A stretch of DNA of 64,000 bases from Neoroseomonas eburnea (GTDB lineage: Bacteria; Pseudomonadota; Alphaproteobacteria; Acetobacterales; Acetobacteraceae). The translations under genes were made by a program, and so were the position numbers. Shown piece after piece: positions 8,609 through 17,913 of this stretch. Below the pieces are notes generated by a model. The model was given only the letters and a program-made list of their open reading frames with translations, searched no databases and was not told where the DNA came from. Position 1 is the stretch's first letter. Every line of letters begins with the position of its first letter. Location: NCBI RefSeq assembly GCF_018129005.1, contig NZ_JAAEDL010000019.1:51516-115515 (forward strand). The letters are read 5' to 3'.

Positions 8609-9016
8609 CGAATCGATACCTGATCTTGGGGCTGACGAGGGGGCCGCACACTAACCGAGCCGACCACCCCCCGCCACCCCCGGAGCGCCCCGCGGCAGCC
8701 AGCCACGTCCGGAAGGTCGCCGAGGGAGGGTCGCCGATGACGCCCCCAGACGCCGGGCGGCGCCGATCAGGCCGCGCTGGCGTCATGCGGGACACCGGCG
8801 GGGCGCCGCCGCCACCCGCACCTCGCGGCCCCGCCCCAAGGCATGCCTTGCGGCGGGTTTTCGTCGATTCCTCATGGGCTTGGCGCCGGCCGCCCACCCC
8901 GCCCGACGGCATGCAGGCAGCACGCATCGGCGGTTGCGCTCGGCCGAACTCGGCGCTGCTCCCCCCGACCGACGGCGACGGGTGATTCCCCGCTGGCAAG
9001 CCGCGGGCCGCCGCCG
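8609..9016. other. 408-base non-coding gap between rseP and bamA
   Basis: I see no supported gene here. Short frames on both strands are Pro/Arg/Ala-rich and have no family pattern. The stretch contains a perfect 12-base palindrome, AAGGCATGCCTT, at about 8839-8850, and many short GC-rich inverted repeats. It probably carries a promoter and leader for bamA on the minus strand, because bamA begins with a weak TTG and is separated from the genes upstream, but no clear -35/-10 pair can be named. Confidence 0.4.
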
Positions 9017-10117
9017 TCAACCCACGAGCGAGGCCACCCAGCGGACGATGCCGAGCTGCGTCAGGTCGTTCCAGGTCGCCAGCAGCATCAGCGTCACCAG
9101 CAGCGCGAACCCGCCGCGGAACGCATATTCCTGCGCCTGCGCGGTCAGCGGCCGGCCGCGAATCGCCTCCGCCGCATAGAAGACCAGATGCCCGCCATCC
9201 AGGATCGGGATGGGGAACAGGTTGATCAGCGCGAGGTTCACCGACAGCAGCGCGATGAAGGTGATGAGCGAGACCACCCCCATCTCCGCGACCTCGCCCG
9301 ACAATTGCGCGATGCGCAGCGGGCCGCCGATTTCCTCCGCGCCGCGGGCGCCGGAGATCATCTGCCACACCCCCTGCAGCGTCTGGCCAGAGACCGACAC
9401 CATGTGCCAGGTGCCGGCGACCACCGCGCTCACCGGGTCGAGGCGCTCGCGCTCGATCGCCCCGCCGGTGATGCCGAGCATGCCGCGCCCGTCATCCGGC
9501 CGCACGGCCGGCGTGGCGATGACCTTCACCTCGGCCTCGCCGCGCCGCAGCAGCACCTCGACCGGCTGGTTCGCACGCGACTGGATGTGGCGCTGCAACT
9601 CCTCGAACCGCGCCACCGGCTCCCCGTCCAGGCCGATGATCCGATCCCCGGGGAGGATGCCCGCCCGCTCCGCGGCGGACCCGGCCACCACCGTCTGCAC
9701 CGCCGTCGAGCCCATCGGCCGCCCGTAGGTCGCGAAGACAAGGGCAAACAGCACCGCCGCCAGCAGGAAATTGAAGGCCGGGCCGGCGAAGACGACGATC
9801 GCCCGGTCGCCGACGCTCTTTTCGTGGAAGGCCTCGCCCGGCCGGTAGGTGCCGGGTTCGGGTGCCGCGTCGCCGGCATGCTCCATCCCGTGCATCTTCA
9901 CGTAGCCGCCGAGCGGCATCCAGCCGATGCGCCATTCGCAGCCCCGCCTGTCGTGCCAGGACGCGATCGCGCGGCCGAAGCCGATCGAGAAGCGCTCCAC
10001 ATGCACGCCGCGCCAGCGCGCCGCGAGATAGTGGCCGAGTTCATGCACGAAGATGAGCACCCCGAGCACCACCAGGAAGGCGAGGATGGTGCGGAAGGGG
10101 TCGGGCAGGAGATCCAT
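9017..10117 (-). CDS. rseP: RIP metalloprotease RseP (site-2 protease)
   Basis: RseP is an inner-membrane zinc protease that cuts transmembrane segments, classically the anti-sigma factor RseA. The 366-residue protein has HELGH at residues 25-29 in the first transmembrane helix. A PDZ domain follows at roughly 115-190, with one GDRIIGLDGEPV core. The second conserved site is NLFPIPILDGGH near the C-terminus, supplying the Asp ligand. Four transmembrane segments are visible. The ATG at 10117 is 31 bases after the dxr stop. Only one PDZ domain is evident, whereas E. coli has two; this is common in alphaproteobacteria. Confidence 0.96.
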   Translation of the reverse strand: MDLLPDPFRTILAFLVVLGVLIFVHELGHYLAARWRGVHVERFSIGFGRAIASWHDRRGCEWRIGWMPLGGYVKMHGMEHAGDAAPEPGTYRPGEAFHEKSVGDRAIVVFAGPAFNFLLAAVLFALVFATYGRPMGSTAVQTVVAGSAAERAGILPGDRIIGLDGEPVARFEELQRHIQSRANQPVEVLLRRGEAEVKVIATPAVRPDDGRGMLGITGGAIERERLDPVSAVVAGTWHMVSVSGQTLQGVWQMISGARGAEEIGGPLRIAQLSGEVAEMGVVSLITFIALLSVNLALINLFPIPILDGGHLVFYAAEAIRGRPLTAQAQEYAFRGGFALLVTLMLLATWNDLTQLGIVRWVASLVG

Positions 10118-10148
10118 GGGGGTCCGTTCCAGATGGGGCAGCGCGCCG

Positions 10149-11330
10149 TCAGGCGGCCGCCCGTTCCGCGGCGATCCTCGCCGCCTCGTCTCGTGCCGCG
10201 CCGTCGAGCGCCAGGATGGCCGCGAGATCCTCCGCCGCCGGCGCACCGAGCCGCGCCAGGGTTTCCTCGACGACCGCGGCGATCTCCAGGAAGCCGAGGC
10301 GCCGGTCGAGGAACATCCCGACCGCCGTCTCGTTCGCGGCATTCAATATGGTGGTCGCCCCACCCCCCGCCCGCAAGGCCTCCCGCGCCAACCGCAGCGC
10401 CGGGAAGCGCACCGGGTCGGGGGCGAAGAAGTCGAGCCGCCCGAGGCCGACGAGGTCCAGCCGCGGCACCGAGGCCGCCATGCGCGCCGGCCAGGCCAGG
10501 GCATGGGCGATCGGCGTACGCATGTCCGGCGTGCCGAGCTGCGCCATCACCGACCCGTCCGCGTACTGCACCAGCCCGTGCACGGTGGACTGGGGGTGGA
10601 CGAGCACCTCGACGCGCTCCTCCGGCACGGGGAAGAGGCGGACGGCCTCGATCAGTTCCAGCCCCTTGTTCATCATGGTGGCGGAATCGATCGAGATCTT
10701 TGCCCCCATGGACCAGACGGGGTGCTTCACCGCGGCGTCCGGGGTTACGCCGGCCATGTCGGCCAGCGACATGGTGCGGAAGGGACCGCCGGAGGCGGTC
10801 AGCACGATCTTCTCGACCGTCGCGTAGGGATCCGCCCCGGCACCGCGGGAGGCGAGGGCCTGGAAGATGGCATTGTGCTCGGAATCGACCGGCAGCAGCG
10901 TGGCGCCGGCGGCGCGCGCGGTGGCGAGCACGATCTGCCCGGCGCAGACCAGGCTTTCCTTGTTGGCCAGCGCCAGCACCCCGCCGCGCGCGAGGGCGGC
11001 GAGCGTCGCCGGCAGCCCCGCGGCGCCGACGATCGCCGCCATGGTCCAGTCCACCGGCCGCGCCGCGGCCGCGACCACCGCCTCCGGCCCCGCCGCCGCC
11101 TCGACGCCCGATCCGGCCAGGGCGTCCTTCAGGGCGCCGTAGCAGCCGTGATCCGCCACCACCGCCAGCCGCGCGCCGAGCCGCCGCGCCTGAGCCGCCA
11201 GCCCGACCGCGTCACGATTGGCGACCAGCGCCTCGATCCGGTAGGCGCCCGGCGGCGCTTCCGCGATCAGCGCGACGGTGCTGCACCCGACCGAACCCGT
11301 GCTGCCGAGGATGGTGACGCTGCGGCTCAT
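10149..11330 (-). CDS. dxr: 1-deoxy-D-xylulose-5-phosphate reductoisomerase
   Basis: Dxr commits DXP to the MEP isoprenoid pathway, making 2-C-methyl-D-erythritol 4-phosphate with NADPH. The 393-residue length is usual. The N-terminal GSTGSVG is the dinucleotide-binding loop, LPVDSEHNAIFQ holds metal and substrate ligands, and SGGPFR and KHPVWSMGAKISIDSATMMNKGLE are strongly conserved. The start ATG overlaps the cdsA stop by four bases (ATGA). Its product feeds UppS, which is encoded two genes upstream in the same operon. Confidence 0.97.
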   Translation of the reverse strand: MSRSVTILGSTGSVGCSTVALIAEAPPGAYRIEALVANRDAVGLAAQARRLGARLAVVADHGCYGALKDALAGSGVEAAAGPEAVVAAAARPVDWTMAAIVGAAGLPATLAALARGGVLALANKESLVCAGQIVLATARAAGATLLPVDSEHNAIFQALASRGAGADPYATVEKIVLTASGGPFRTMSLADMAGVTPDAAVKHPVWSMGAKISIDSATMMNKGLELIEAVRLFPVPEERVEVLVHPQSTVHGLVQYADGSVMAQLGTPDMRTPIAHALAWPARMAASVPRLDLVGLGRLDFFAPDPVRFPALRLAREALRAGGGATTILNAANETAVGMFLDRRLGFLEIAAVVEETLARLGAPAAEDLAAILALDGAARDEAARIAAERAAA

Positions 11331-12184
11331 CGCCAGAGGGGTTGGCCCTGTCCGAGCACAAAGGCAAGCAGGGCCGCGACCGGCGCCGCCGCGATCACGC
11401 CGTCCAGCCGGTCGAGCAGCCCGCCATGGCCGGGGATCAGGCTCGAGGTGTCCTTCACGTCGAAACGGCGCTTGATCCAGGATTCCAGAAGGTCACCGGC
11501 CTGCGCCATGACCCCCAGCATGGCGGCGACCGCCGCCGCGCGGGATGCGCCGCCGGGGGCGAGTGCCGCCGCCACCGCGACGCCGACCAGGATCGCCGCC
11601 GCGAGTCCGCCCACCGCGCCGGACCAGGTCTTGTTGGGCGAGACGGCCGGTGCGAGCTTCGGCCCGCCGAAGGTACGCCCGGCCATATAGGCGCCGATGT
11701 CGGACGCCCAGACCACCAGCAACAGGAACAGCACATTGGCCCGCCCGGCCTGGTTGTCGTGCCGCAGCTCGATCAGCGCGATGCCGGCGATGCCGATGTA
11801 GAGCACGCCCGCCGCCAGCCACCCCGCCGGCTGGCCCGGCCGGTCCGGCCCGCGCATGCGCGCCGCCGCCCACCAGGTCAGCCCCCAGCCGACCAGCAGC
11901 GCGGCCAGGCCCGCGCGCACATGCCCGGCCACCGCCAGGACGCCCGAGGCAAGCACGGCCACGGGCACCGCCATGCCGGGCAGCGCCCGCGTGCTGAGGC
12001 CGCAGAGATGCACCCATTCCCAGGTCAGCAGGGCGACCGCGATGGCGATCAGCATCGTCCACGGCTCCGCCCCGAGCCAGACGCAGGCGAGCGCCGCCGG
12101 CCCCAGCACCAGGGCGGAGAGGAAGCGTTTGCGCAGGTCCCGCCAACGCTTGGGCCCGGCGCCCGGCAGGGCGGCCTCGCTCAG
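11327..12184 (-). CDS. cdsA: Phosphatidate cytidylyltransferase CdsA, start uncertain (probably CTG)
   Basis: CdsA makes CDP-diacylglycerol from phosphatidate and CTP for phospholipid synthesis. The family signature is intact near the C-terminus: SWIKRRFDVKD then PGHGGLLDRLD. Several transmembrane helices precede it. The start is not obvious. The only upstream GTG (12265) would overlap uppS by 85 bases with a Gly/Arg-rich out-of-frame copy of UppS. The next ordinary start, a GTG at 12109, would remove a conserved basic N-terminus (KRWRDLRKRFLSAL). A CTG at 12184 overlaps the uppS stop as CTGA and gives 285 residues, so I favour it by analogy with ATGA coupling. Confidence 0.9.
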   Translation of the reverse strand: MSEAALPGAGPKRWRDLRKRFLSALVLGPAALACVWLGAEPWTMLIAIAVALLTWEWVHLCGLSTRALPGMAVPVAVLASGVLAVAGHVRAGLAALLVGWGLTWWAAARMRGPDRPGQPAGWLAAGVLYIGIAGIALIELRHDNQAGRANVLFLLLVVWASDIGAYMAGRTFGGPKLAPAVSPNKTWSGAVGGLAAAILVGVAVAAALAPGGASRAAAVAAMLGVMAQAGDLLESWIKRRFDVKDTSSLIPGHGGLLDRLDGVIAAAPVAALLAFVLGQGQPLWR

Positions 12185-12924
12185 GGCCGCGCCCCGAAGC
12201 GGCGCTCGCGGCCGCGGAAATCCGCCACCGCCGCCGCCAGGTGCTCGGCGCCGTAGTCCGGCCACAGCACGTCCTGGAAGACGAACTCGGCATAGGCGGC
12301 CTGCCAGAGCAGGAAGTTCGACAGCCGCTGCTCGCCGGAGGTGCGGATGATGAGGTCGGGGTCCGGCATGCCCGCCGTGTGCAGCAGGCCGCCGAAGGTC
12401 GCCTCGTCGAGCGCCTCCGGCTTAAGGCGGCCTTCAGCCACCGCCCGCGCCGCGGCGCGCGCGGCCGCCACGATCTCGTCCCGCGCGCCGTAGGAGAGCG
12501 CGACATTGAGGTTCAGCCGCGTGCCGCCGGCGGTCTCCTCCTCCGCCGCGCGTATGGCGCGGACCATCTCCGGGCCGAAGCGCTCGAAGTCGCCGATGAC
12601 GCGCAGGCGGACGCCTTCCTTGACCAGATTCGCCACCTCGACCCGGAGGTAGAGCCGCAGCAGGCCGGTCAAGGCCGACACCTCCTCGATGGGACGGCGC
12701 CAGTTCTCGGAGGAGAAGGCGAACAGCGTCAGCCAGGAAACGCCGAGTTCGCCCGCCGCCTCCACGGCACGGCGCACGGCCTCGGCCCCGGCCTTGTGGC
12801 CGAGCGCCACCGGCAGGCCGCGCCGCTGCGCCCAGCGGCGGTTGCCGTCCATGATGATCGCGATGTGCAGCGGCCCCTCGGCAGGGGAAGCGGGCAGGCG
12901 TGCGGGCTCGGGTGCGGCGCTCAT
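12181..12924 (-). CDS. uppS: Undecaprenyl diphosphate synthase (cis-prenyltransferase)
   Basis: UppS condenses FPP with eight IPP units in cis to make the C55 carrier of peptidoglycan and O-antigen synthesis. The ATG at 12924 gives 247 residues; an upstream in-frame start adds 13 residues without support. The catalytic Asp is D26 in IIMDGNRRWA. LTLFAFSSENW and the C-terminal PDLIIRTSGEQRLSNFLLWQ are diagnostic. The gene follows frr after 117 bases and runs into cdsA. Confidence 0.97.
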   Translation of the reverse strand: MSAAPEPARLPASPAEGPLHIAIIMDGNRRWAQRRGLPVALGHKAGAEAVRRAVEAAGELGVSWLTLFAFSSENWRRPIEEVSALTGLLRLYLRVEVANLVKEGVRLRVIGDFERFGPEMVRAIRAAEEETAGGTRLNLNVALSYGARDEIVAAARAAARAVAEGRLKPEALDEATFGGLLHTAGMPDPDLIIRTSGEQRLSNFLLWQAAYAEFVFQDVLWPDYGAEHLAAAVADFRGRERRFGARP

Positions 12925-13041
12925 GCCGCTTCCGTCCTCGACCGCCAGGCCTCCACCGGGCACCCCTGCAAGCTGACCTCCGATCCTGCCTGGCGGGGCC
13001 GAAGCCGCGCCCGGATACGCCCCCCGCGGTCCGCAGCGGCC

Positions 13042-13608
13042 TCAGACCGTGCGGATATCCTTTTCCTTCTCGGCGAGCACGGCGTCCACCTGCTTCACGT
13101 ACTGGTCCGTGAGCTTCTGGATCTCGTCCTCGGCGCGCTTGGCCTCGTCCTCGCTGACCTCGTGCTTCTTGTCCCAGCCCTTGACCTGCTCCATGCCGTC
13201 GCGGCGCACACCGCGGATCGCAACGCGGGTCTGCTCGGCGTAGCGCGCGGCGGCCTTGGCGAGCTCGTTGCGGCGCTCGGCCGTCAGCGGCGGCAGCGGC
13301 ACGCGGATGACCTGTCCCTCGGCCTGCGGATTGAGGCCGAGATTGGCCTCGCGGATCGCGCTCTCGACCGCCTTGGACAGCGCCTTGTCCCAAACCTGCA
13401 CGGACAGCAGGCCCGGGCCGGCGACCGAGATGTTCGCCACCTGGTTCAGCGGCGTGACCGAGCCATAGGCCTCGACCCGGATGGGTTCGAGCAGGGCGGG
13501 GCTCGCGCGGCCGGTGCGCAGGCCGGCGAATTCCTTCTTCAGTGTTTCCATCGCGCCATCCATGCGGCGCGTCAGGTCCTGCTTCAGGGCCTTGAAGTCG
13601 GCGGCCAT
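13042..13608 (-). CDS. frr: Ribosome recycling factor
   Basis: RRF acts with EF-G to split post-termination ribosomes. The 188-residue protein has the three-helix bundle pattern with LRTGRASPALLEPIRVEAYGS near the N-terminus and PPLTAERRNELAKAAARYAEQTRVAIRGVRRD in the middle, all typical. The C-terminus carries the ADEIQKLTDQYVKQVD helix. It lies 13 bases after pyrH and is certainly in the same transcript. Confidence 0.98.
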   Translation of the reverse strand: MAADFKALKQDLTRRMDGAMETLKKEFAGLRTGRASPALLEPIRVEAYGSVTPLNQVANISVAGPGLLSVQVWDKALSKAVESAIREANLGLNPQAEGQVIRVPLPPLTAERRNELAKAAARYAEQTRVAIRGVRRDGMEQVKGWDKKHEVSEDEAKRAEDEIQKLTDQYVKQVDAVLAEKEKDIRTV

Positions 13609-13621
13609 GGGCCCCTCCCCT

Positions 13622-14350
13622 TCACTGCTGGTCTTCGTGGACGGTGGTGAAGCGGCCCTCGCCCTTCATCACCGCGGTGAAGGCGCCGGGCTCGTGGATG
13701 TTGAAGACGACGATCGGCAGCCTGTTCTCGCGCGCCAGGCTGATCGCGGCAGCGTCCATCACCGCGAGGTCGCGCGCCAGCATGTCGAGATAGGTCAGCG
13801 TGACGTAGCGTTCGGCGTTGGGGTTCTTGCGCGGGTCGGCCGAATAGACGCCGTCCACCTGCGTGCCCTTGAGCATCGCGTCGCAGCCCATCTCGGCCGC
13901 GCGCAGGGCGGCCGCGGTGTCGGTGGTGAAGAAGGGGTTGCCCGTGCCGGCGGCGAATATCACGACGCGGCCCTTTTCCATGTGCCGCACGGCGCGGCGG
14001 CGGATGAAGGGCTCGCAGACCGAGGTCATCGGGATGGCGCTCTGCACCCGGGTCGAGACACCGACCTTCTCGAGCGCCGACTGCATGGCCAGCGCGTTCA
14101 TCACGGTGGCGAGCATGCCGATCGAATCGGCCTGGGCACGGTCCATCCCCGTCGCGGCGCCGGCGACGCCGCGGAAGATGTTCCCTCCGCCGATCACGAG
14201 GCAGACCTCGACGTCGAGATCCACCACGCCTTTCACATCCTCCGCGATCCGGCGGCAGACGGCGGTGTCGAGGCCGTAGTCCCGGCTGCCCATCAGGGCC
14301 TCCCCGGACACCTTGAGCAGGACGCGCTTGTAGATGGGCTTCTCGCTCAT
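13622..14350 (-). CDS. pyrH: UMP kinase
   Basis: PyrH phosphorylates UMP to UDP and is hexameric in bacteria. The 242-residue protein starts [21 protein letters not shown], with the amino-acid-kinase glycine loop, and has [30 protein letters not shown] and [12 protein letters not shown] as conserved blocks. The ATG at 14350 is preferred over a start 24 codons further up, which has no conservation. The 110-base gap to tsf holds two hairpins, so pyrH-frr may also be transcribed separately from rpsB-tsf. Confidence 0.97.
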   Translation of the reverse strand: MSEKPIYKRVLLKVSGEALMGSRDYGLDTAVCRRIAEDVKGVVDLDVEVCLVIGGGNIFRGVAGAATGMDRAQADSIGMLATVMNALAMQSALEKVGVSTRVQSAIPMTSVCEPFIRRRAVRHMEKGRVVIFAAGTGNPFFTTDTAAALRAAEMGCDAMLKGTQVDGVYSADPRKNPNAERYVTLTYLDMLARDLAVMDAAAISLARENRLPIVVFNIHEPGAFTAVMKGEGRFTTVHEDQQ

Positions 14351-14383
14351 GCGCGGGGATCGCGTTTCCAGGCTGGATGTGAC

Positions 14384-14410
14384 GGGCGCGGCACCATACT
14401 GGCCGCGCCC
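14384..14410 (-). promoter_or_regulatory. Hairpin in the pyrH leader
   Basis: Perfect nine-base arms (GGGCGCGGC and GCCGCGCCC) flank a nine-base loop. It lies 34 bases ahead of the pyrH start, after the tsf terminator hairpin. It may protect or pause the pyrH-frr message; no ligand-binding fold is recognisable. Confidence 0.45.
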
Positions 14411-14430
14411 GGGAGGCGACAATAAGGCGC

Positions 14431-14455
14431 TTCGGGCGGGATGACCCGTCCCGAA
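14431..14455 (-). terminator. Terminator-like hairpin after tsf
   Basis: Read on the minus strand, TTCGGGACGGG pairs with CCCGCCCGAA around a TCAT loop with one bulged A. It begins six bases after the tsf stop. The following bases (GCGCCTTATTGTC) include only a weak T-rich patch, so termination may be partial. A terminator between tsf and pyrH is common in proteobacteria. Confidence 0.6.
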
Positions 14456-14460
14456 AGGCT

Positions 14461-15399
14461 TCAGCCCTGGCCGGCGGCCGCGGCGACCTCGGCCGCGAAG
14501 TCGGAGACCTGCTTCTCGATGCCCTCGCCGAGCTGGAAGCGGGCGAAGCCGGCGAGGTTCGCGCCCGCCTTCTTGACCACTTCCTTCACGCGGCTCTCGC
14601 CGTCATGCACCCAGACCTGCTCGAGCAGCACCACTTCCTCGTAGTACTTGCGGATGCGGCCCTCGACCATCTTCTGGATGACCGCGTCCGGCTTGCCGGA
14701 AGCCTTCGCCTGCTCGGTCAGCACGGCCTTCTCGCGGTCGAGCGCGGCGGGATCGACCACCGAGACGTCCAGCGCCTCGGGGCGGGCGGCGGCGACATGC
14801 ATGCCGATCTGGCGGCCGAGCGTCTCCATGACCGAGGCCTCGGAGGAGCCCTCGAGCGCGACGAGCACGCCGATCTTGCCGAGGCCAGGCTTCACCGCGG
14901 AGTGGACGTAGGTCGCCACCGCGCCTTCGTTCACATGCAGGCGCTTCGCCCGGCGGATCGTCATGTTCTCGCCGATGGTGGCGATCAGGTGGGTGAGCTG
15001 CTCGGCGACCGTGCGGCGCGTCGTGCCGCCCTCGACCAGGTCCATCGAGCCGGGCCAGCGGGCGTTCTTCAGCTTCTCGACATCGTCGCCGACGGTCAGC
15101 ACCAGCTCCGCCACGGTCGCGACGAAGTTCTGGAACAGCTCGTTGCGGGCGACGAAGTCGGTCTCGGCGTTGACCTCGACCATCGCGGCGGTGCGCGGGG
15201 CGGAGGCGACGCCGATCAGGCCCTCGGCGGCGACTCGGCCGGACTTCTTGGCCGCGGCCGAGAGGCCCTTCTTGCGCAGCCAGTCGATCGCGGCCTCCAT
15301 ATCGCCGGCCGCTTCAACCAGCGCCTTCTTGCAGTCCATCATGCCCGCGCCGGTCTTCTCGCGCAGGTCGCGGACCATCGCCGCAGTGATCTCGGCCAT
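14461..15399 (-). CDS. tsf: Elongation factor Ts
   Basis: EF-Ts exchanges GDP for GTP on EF-Tu. The 312-residue protein starts [21 protein letters not shown], has MDCKKAL and [14 protein letters not shown], and ends with the [30 protein letters not shown]-terminal block. The ATG at 15399 follows the rpsB-tsf spacer of 67 bases. The length is as expected for alphaproteobacteria. Confidence 0.98.
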   Translation of the reverse strand: MAEITAAMVRDLREKTGAGMMDCKKALVEAAGDMEAAIDWLRKKGLSAAAKKSGRVAAEGLIGVASAPRTAAMVEVNAETDFVARNELFQNFVATVAELVLTVGDDVEKLKNARWPGSMDLVEGGTTRRTVAEQLTHLIATIGENMTIRRAKRLHVNEGAVATYVHSAVKPGLGKIGVLVALEGSSEASVMETLGRQIGMHVAAARPEALDVSVVDPAALDREKAVLTEQAKASGKPDAVIQKMVEGRIRKYYEEVVLLEQVWVHDGESRVKEVVKKAGANLAGFARFQLGEGIEKQVSDFAAEVAAAAGQG

Positions 15400-15435
15400 C
15401 GGAATGCTCCGTGGTTGCCAGTGGAGGAGAAGGAA

Positions 15436-15456
15436 CCGGGGCCGCGCGGGCCCCGG
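15436..15456 (-). promoter_or_regulatory. GC hairpin between rpsB and tsf
   Basis: Perfect eight-base arms, CCGGGGCC and GGCCCCGG, enclose a five-base loop about ten bases after the rpsB stop. There is no T tract. In E. coli a partial terminator lies at the same place and tunes S2 against EF-Ts, so an attenuator or processing site is likely. Confidence 0.5.
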
Positions 15457-15466
15457 CAGGACAGGC

Positions 15467-16267
15467 TCAGGCCTGCGGCGCTTCGGGCGCGGCCTCGACC
15501 GGGGCTTCCGGCAGGGCTTCCGGCAGGACCTCGGGCACCAGTTCCTCGGCCGCGCCCACATCGACGCCGGAGGCCTGGAGCTCGGCCGAGATGCCGTCCA
15601 GCACCGCGGAGGCGACCATGTCGCAGTACAGCGTGATGGCGCGGATCGCGTCGTCATTGCCCGGGATCGGGTAGGTCACGCCCGCGGGGTCGGCGTTGGA
15701 GTCGACCACGGCGATGACGGGGATGCCGAGCTTGTTGGCCTCCTCGATCGCCAGCTTCTCCTTCACCGTGTCGATCACGAAGATGATGTCGGGCAGGCCG
15801 CCCATCTCCTTGATGCCGCCCAGCGCGCGCTCGAGCTTCTCCTTGTCGCGCGTCAGCATCAGGACTTCCTTCTTCGTCAGGCCGGCGGTGTCGCCACCCA
15901 GACGCTCGTCCATCTGCTTCAGGCGCTTGATCGAGCCCGTGATCGTCTTCCAGTTGGTCAGCATGCCGCCGAGCCAGCGGTGGTTGACGTAATACTGGCC
16001 GCAGCGCGTCGCGGCTTCCGCCACGTAGTCGGCCGCCGCCTTCTTGGTGCCGACGAACAGGACGCGGCCGCCGGCGGCGACGGTGTCGCGCACGGCGCGC
16101 AGCGCGCGCTCCATCATCGGGACGGTCTGCTGCAGGTCCAGGATGTGGACCTGGTTGCGCACCCCGAAGATGTAGGGGGCCATGCGGGGGTTCCAGCGGC
16201 GCGTATGGTGGCCGAAATGGACGCCCGCCTCGAGCAGGGCACGCAGCGTGACTTCGCGCATCGCCAT
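15467..16267 (-). CDS. rpsB: 30S ribosomal protein S2
   Basis: S2 binds late to the 30S head near the mRNA exit. The 266-residue protein starts [20 protein letters not shown] and shows [30 protein letters not shown] and [28 protein letters not shown], all classic. An Ala/Glu/Pro-rich acidic tail extends the C-terminus beyond E. coli S2, as is usual in Rhodospirillales. A strong Shine-Dalgarno (GGAAGGAG) precedes the ATG. It is the first gene of the block, divergent from the acyltransferase across 281 bases that must hold its promoter. Confidence 0.98.
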   Translation of the reverse strand: MAMREVTLRALLEAGVHFGHHTRRWNPRMAPYIFGVRNQVHILDLQQTVPMMERALRAVRDTVAAGGRVLFVGTKKAAADYVAEAATRCGQYYVNHRWLGGMLTNWKTITGSIKRLKQMDERLGGDTAGLTKKEVLMLTRDKEKLERALGGIKEMGGLPDIIFVIDTVKEKLAIEEANKLGIPVIAVVDSNADPAGVTYPIPGNDDAIRAITLYCDMVASAVLDGISAELQASGVDVGAAEELVPEVLPEALPEAPVEAAPEAPQA

Positions 16268-16548
16268 GGGGCGATTCTCCTTCCTGTAGTCCGGTTGAGC
16301 CTCCGCGGCGCATCCCCCGTTGCCGGGGACCGGACCCTGCCTGGGATCAGAAAGGGCGCGCCGCGTGCGGATTTGCCGGGCGGGGTCGCCCCCGACCGGC
16401 GGGCGGGATATGCCCCAGGGCGAGGACCGAGGCAAGGGGCCGGCAGGCCGCGGCCGGGCTCGCCCCTCCCTCGCCCGGCCGGGGTCGGCCGAAAACTTTG
16501 TTCGTCGCCGGTTGGCCGCGGAGGCGGCGCTCACCCTAGGCAGGCGGC

Positions 16549-17766
16549 ATGGACAGCACGCCGGACAACCCGCCGCCCCGGCCGGCATCGGCGCCGCCGG
16601 CGCGGGAAGCCGCCTATGTGCCCGAGATCGACGCCCTGCGGGGCCTCGCGATGACGGCCGTCGTCGCCTTCCACGCCGGCATCCTGCCCTTCGGCTGGAT
16701 GGGTGTCTGGGTCTTCTATGTCATCTCCGGCTTCGCCGTGACGACATCCTGGCTCAGCCAGCGGCCGGCCGCGACTCCCTACCTGGCCTGGCGGGACTTC
16801 ACCCTGCGGCGCGCGCGGCGGATCTGGCCGGTCTATTTCGCCTATCTCGCGGTCGCCACGGTCTGGCTGATCGCCACCGGCCACACGGTCGCGCTCGCCG
16901 ACCTGCCCTGGCTCGCGACCTTCAGCTTCAACATGCGCATGATCCTGACGGAGTACTCCGACGCGACGGGATGGACCGGCTTCAGCCATCTGTGGACCCT
17001 GTCCATCGAACAGCAGTTCTACCTGGTGCTGCCGCTGATCATGCTGCTCGGCACCCGTCGCGCCATCGTCGCCGCGCTGGTCGCGCTGATGCTGGTGGCC
17101 CCGCTGATCCGCCTTGGTGCCGCCGCCCTCGCCCTGGACGCAGGATGGGGTCCCGGGCGCGCGGCCTTCGCCGCCTATGCCTTCGCCCCCGGCCATTTCG
17201 ACGCCTTCGCCGCCGGCGCCATCATCGCCCTGTTCCGCGACGCGATCCGCCTGCGCCCCTGGATCGCCGAGCGCGTCCTGCTCCTCGCGGCGGCGGCCGC
17301 CACGCTCCATGTCGGCGCCTTCCTCGCGATCGGGCTGGCACGGTCCGGGCCGGGGATCGAGGCGCTGCGCAACATCGTCTCCGGCATCATGTTCGGCGAG
17401 GGGCGCGAGGCGACGGCCTACTACATCCCCACCACCGCCGCGGCGGCAGTGATCCTCGCGATCCTCACCGGCCGTCGCTGGGCATTGCTGCCGTGCCGCA
17501 GCGCCACGCTCCAGGCCATCGGCCGGGTGTCCTACGGCGGCTACCTGTTTCATCTGCCCGTGATGATGATGCTGCATTCCCCCGCGCTGGGCCTGCCCCT
17601 GAGAGGAACTGGGGGGCGCATCCTTCTCTTCCTGCTCGCCATGGCGATCGTGGTGCCGCTCGCCTGGGCCTCGCATCGGTGGTTCGAGACGCGATTCCTC
17701 AAGCCGCGCCCCAAGGCATCCGGCGGTTTGCCGATCGAGGGCCTGCGCAGCGCGACCCCAGGCTGA
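16549..17766 (+). CDS. Acyltransferase_3 family membrane protein
   Basis: This 405-residue integral membrane protein belongs to the acyltransferase 3 family, which O-acylates sugars of exopolysaccharide, O-antigen or Nod factors. The N-terminal block is [19 protein letters not shown], with the catalytic histidine near residue 42. It is followed by [21 protein letters not shown] and [16 protein letters not shown], the standard second and third motifs. About ten hydrophobic helices follow. It stands alone with no polysaccharide genes next to it, so the substrate is unknown. The first 20 residues are Pro/Ala-rich and cytoplasmic. Confidence 0.93.
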   Translation: MDSTPDNPPPRPASAPPAREAAYVPEIDALRGLAMTAVVAFHAGILPFGWMGVWVFYVISGFAVTTSWLSQRPAATPYLAWRDFTLRRARRIWPVYFAYLAVATVWLIATGHTVALADLPWLATFSFNMRMILTEYSDATGWTGFSHLWTLSIEQQFYLVLPLIMLLGTRRAIVAALVALMLVAPLIRLGAAALALDAGWGPGRAAFAAYAFAPGHFDAFAAGAIIALFRDAIRLRPWIAERVLLLAAAAATLHVGAFLAIGLARSGPGIEALRNIVSGIMFGEGREATAYYIPTTAAAAVILAILTGRRWALLPCRSATLQAIGRVSYGGYLFHLPVMMMLHSPALGLPLRGTGGRILLFLLAMAIVVPLAWASHRWFETRFLKPRPKASGGLPIEGLRSATPG

Positions 17767-17913
17767 GACCGTCCGCGGCGGCGGAACGGCGCCCCGGTGC
17801 CGGGCGCCGAGATCCTGGCGCTCGCCGTACCGGCAGCGGGCACGGAGATTCTTTCGTGAAGATGCCGTGCGGGGCCGTGACGGCGCTTCCGCCCGGCGCC
17901 ATCAAGCGAAGCC

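Noticed and set aside
8843..11317. A long plus-strand frame across rseP and dxr
   Set aside because: Composition is Arg/Pro/Ala-rich and it overlaps two well-conserved genes.
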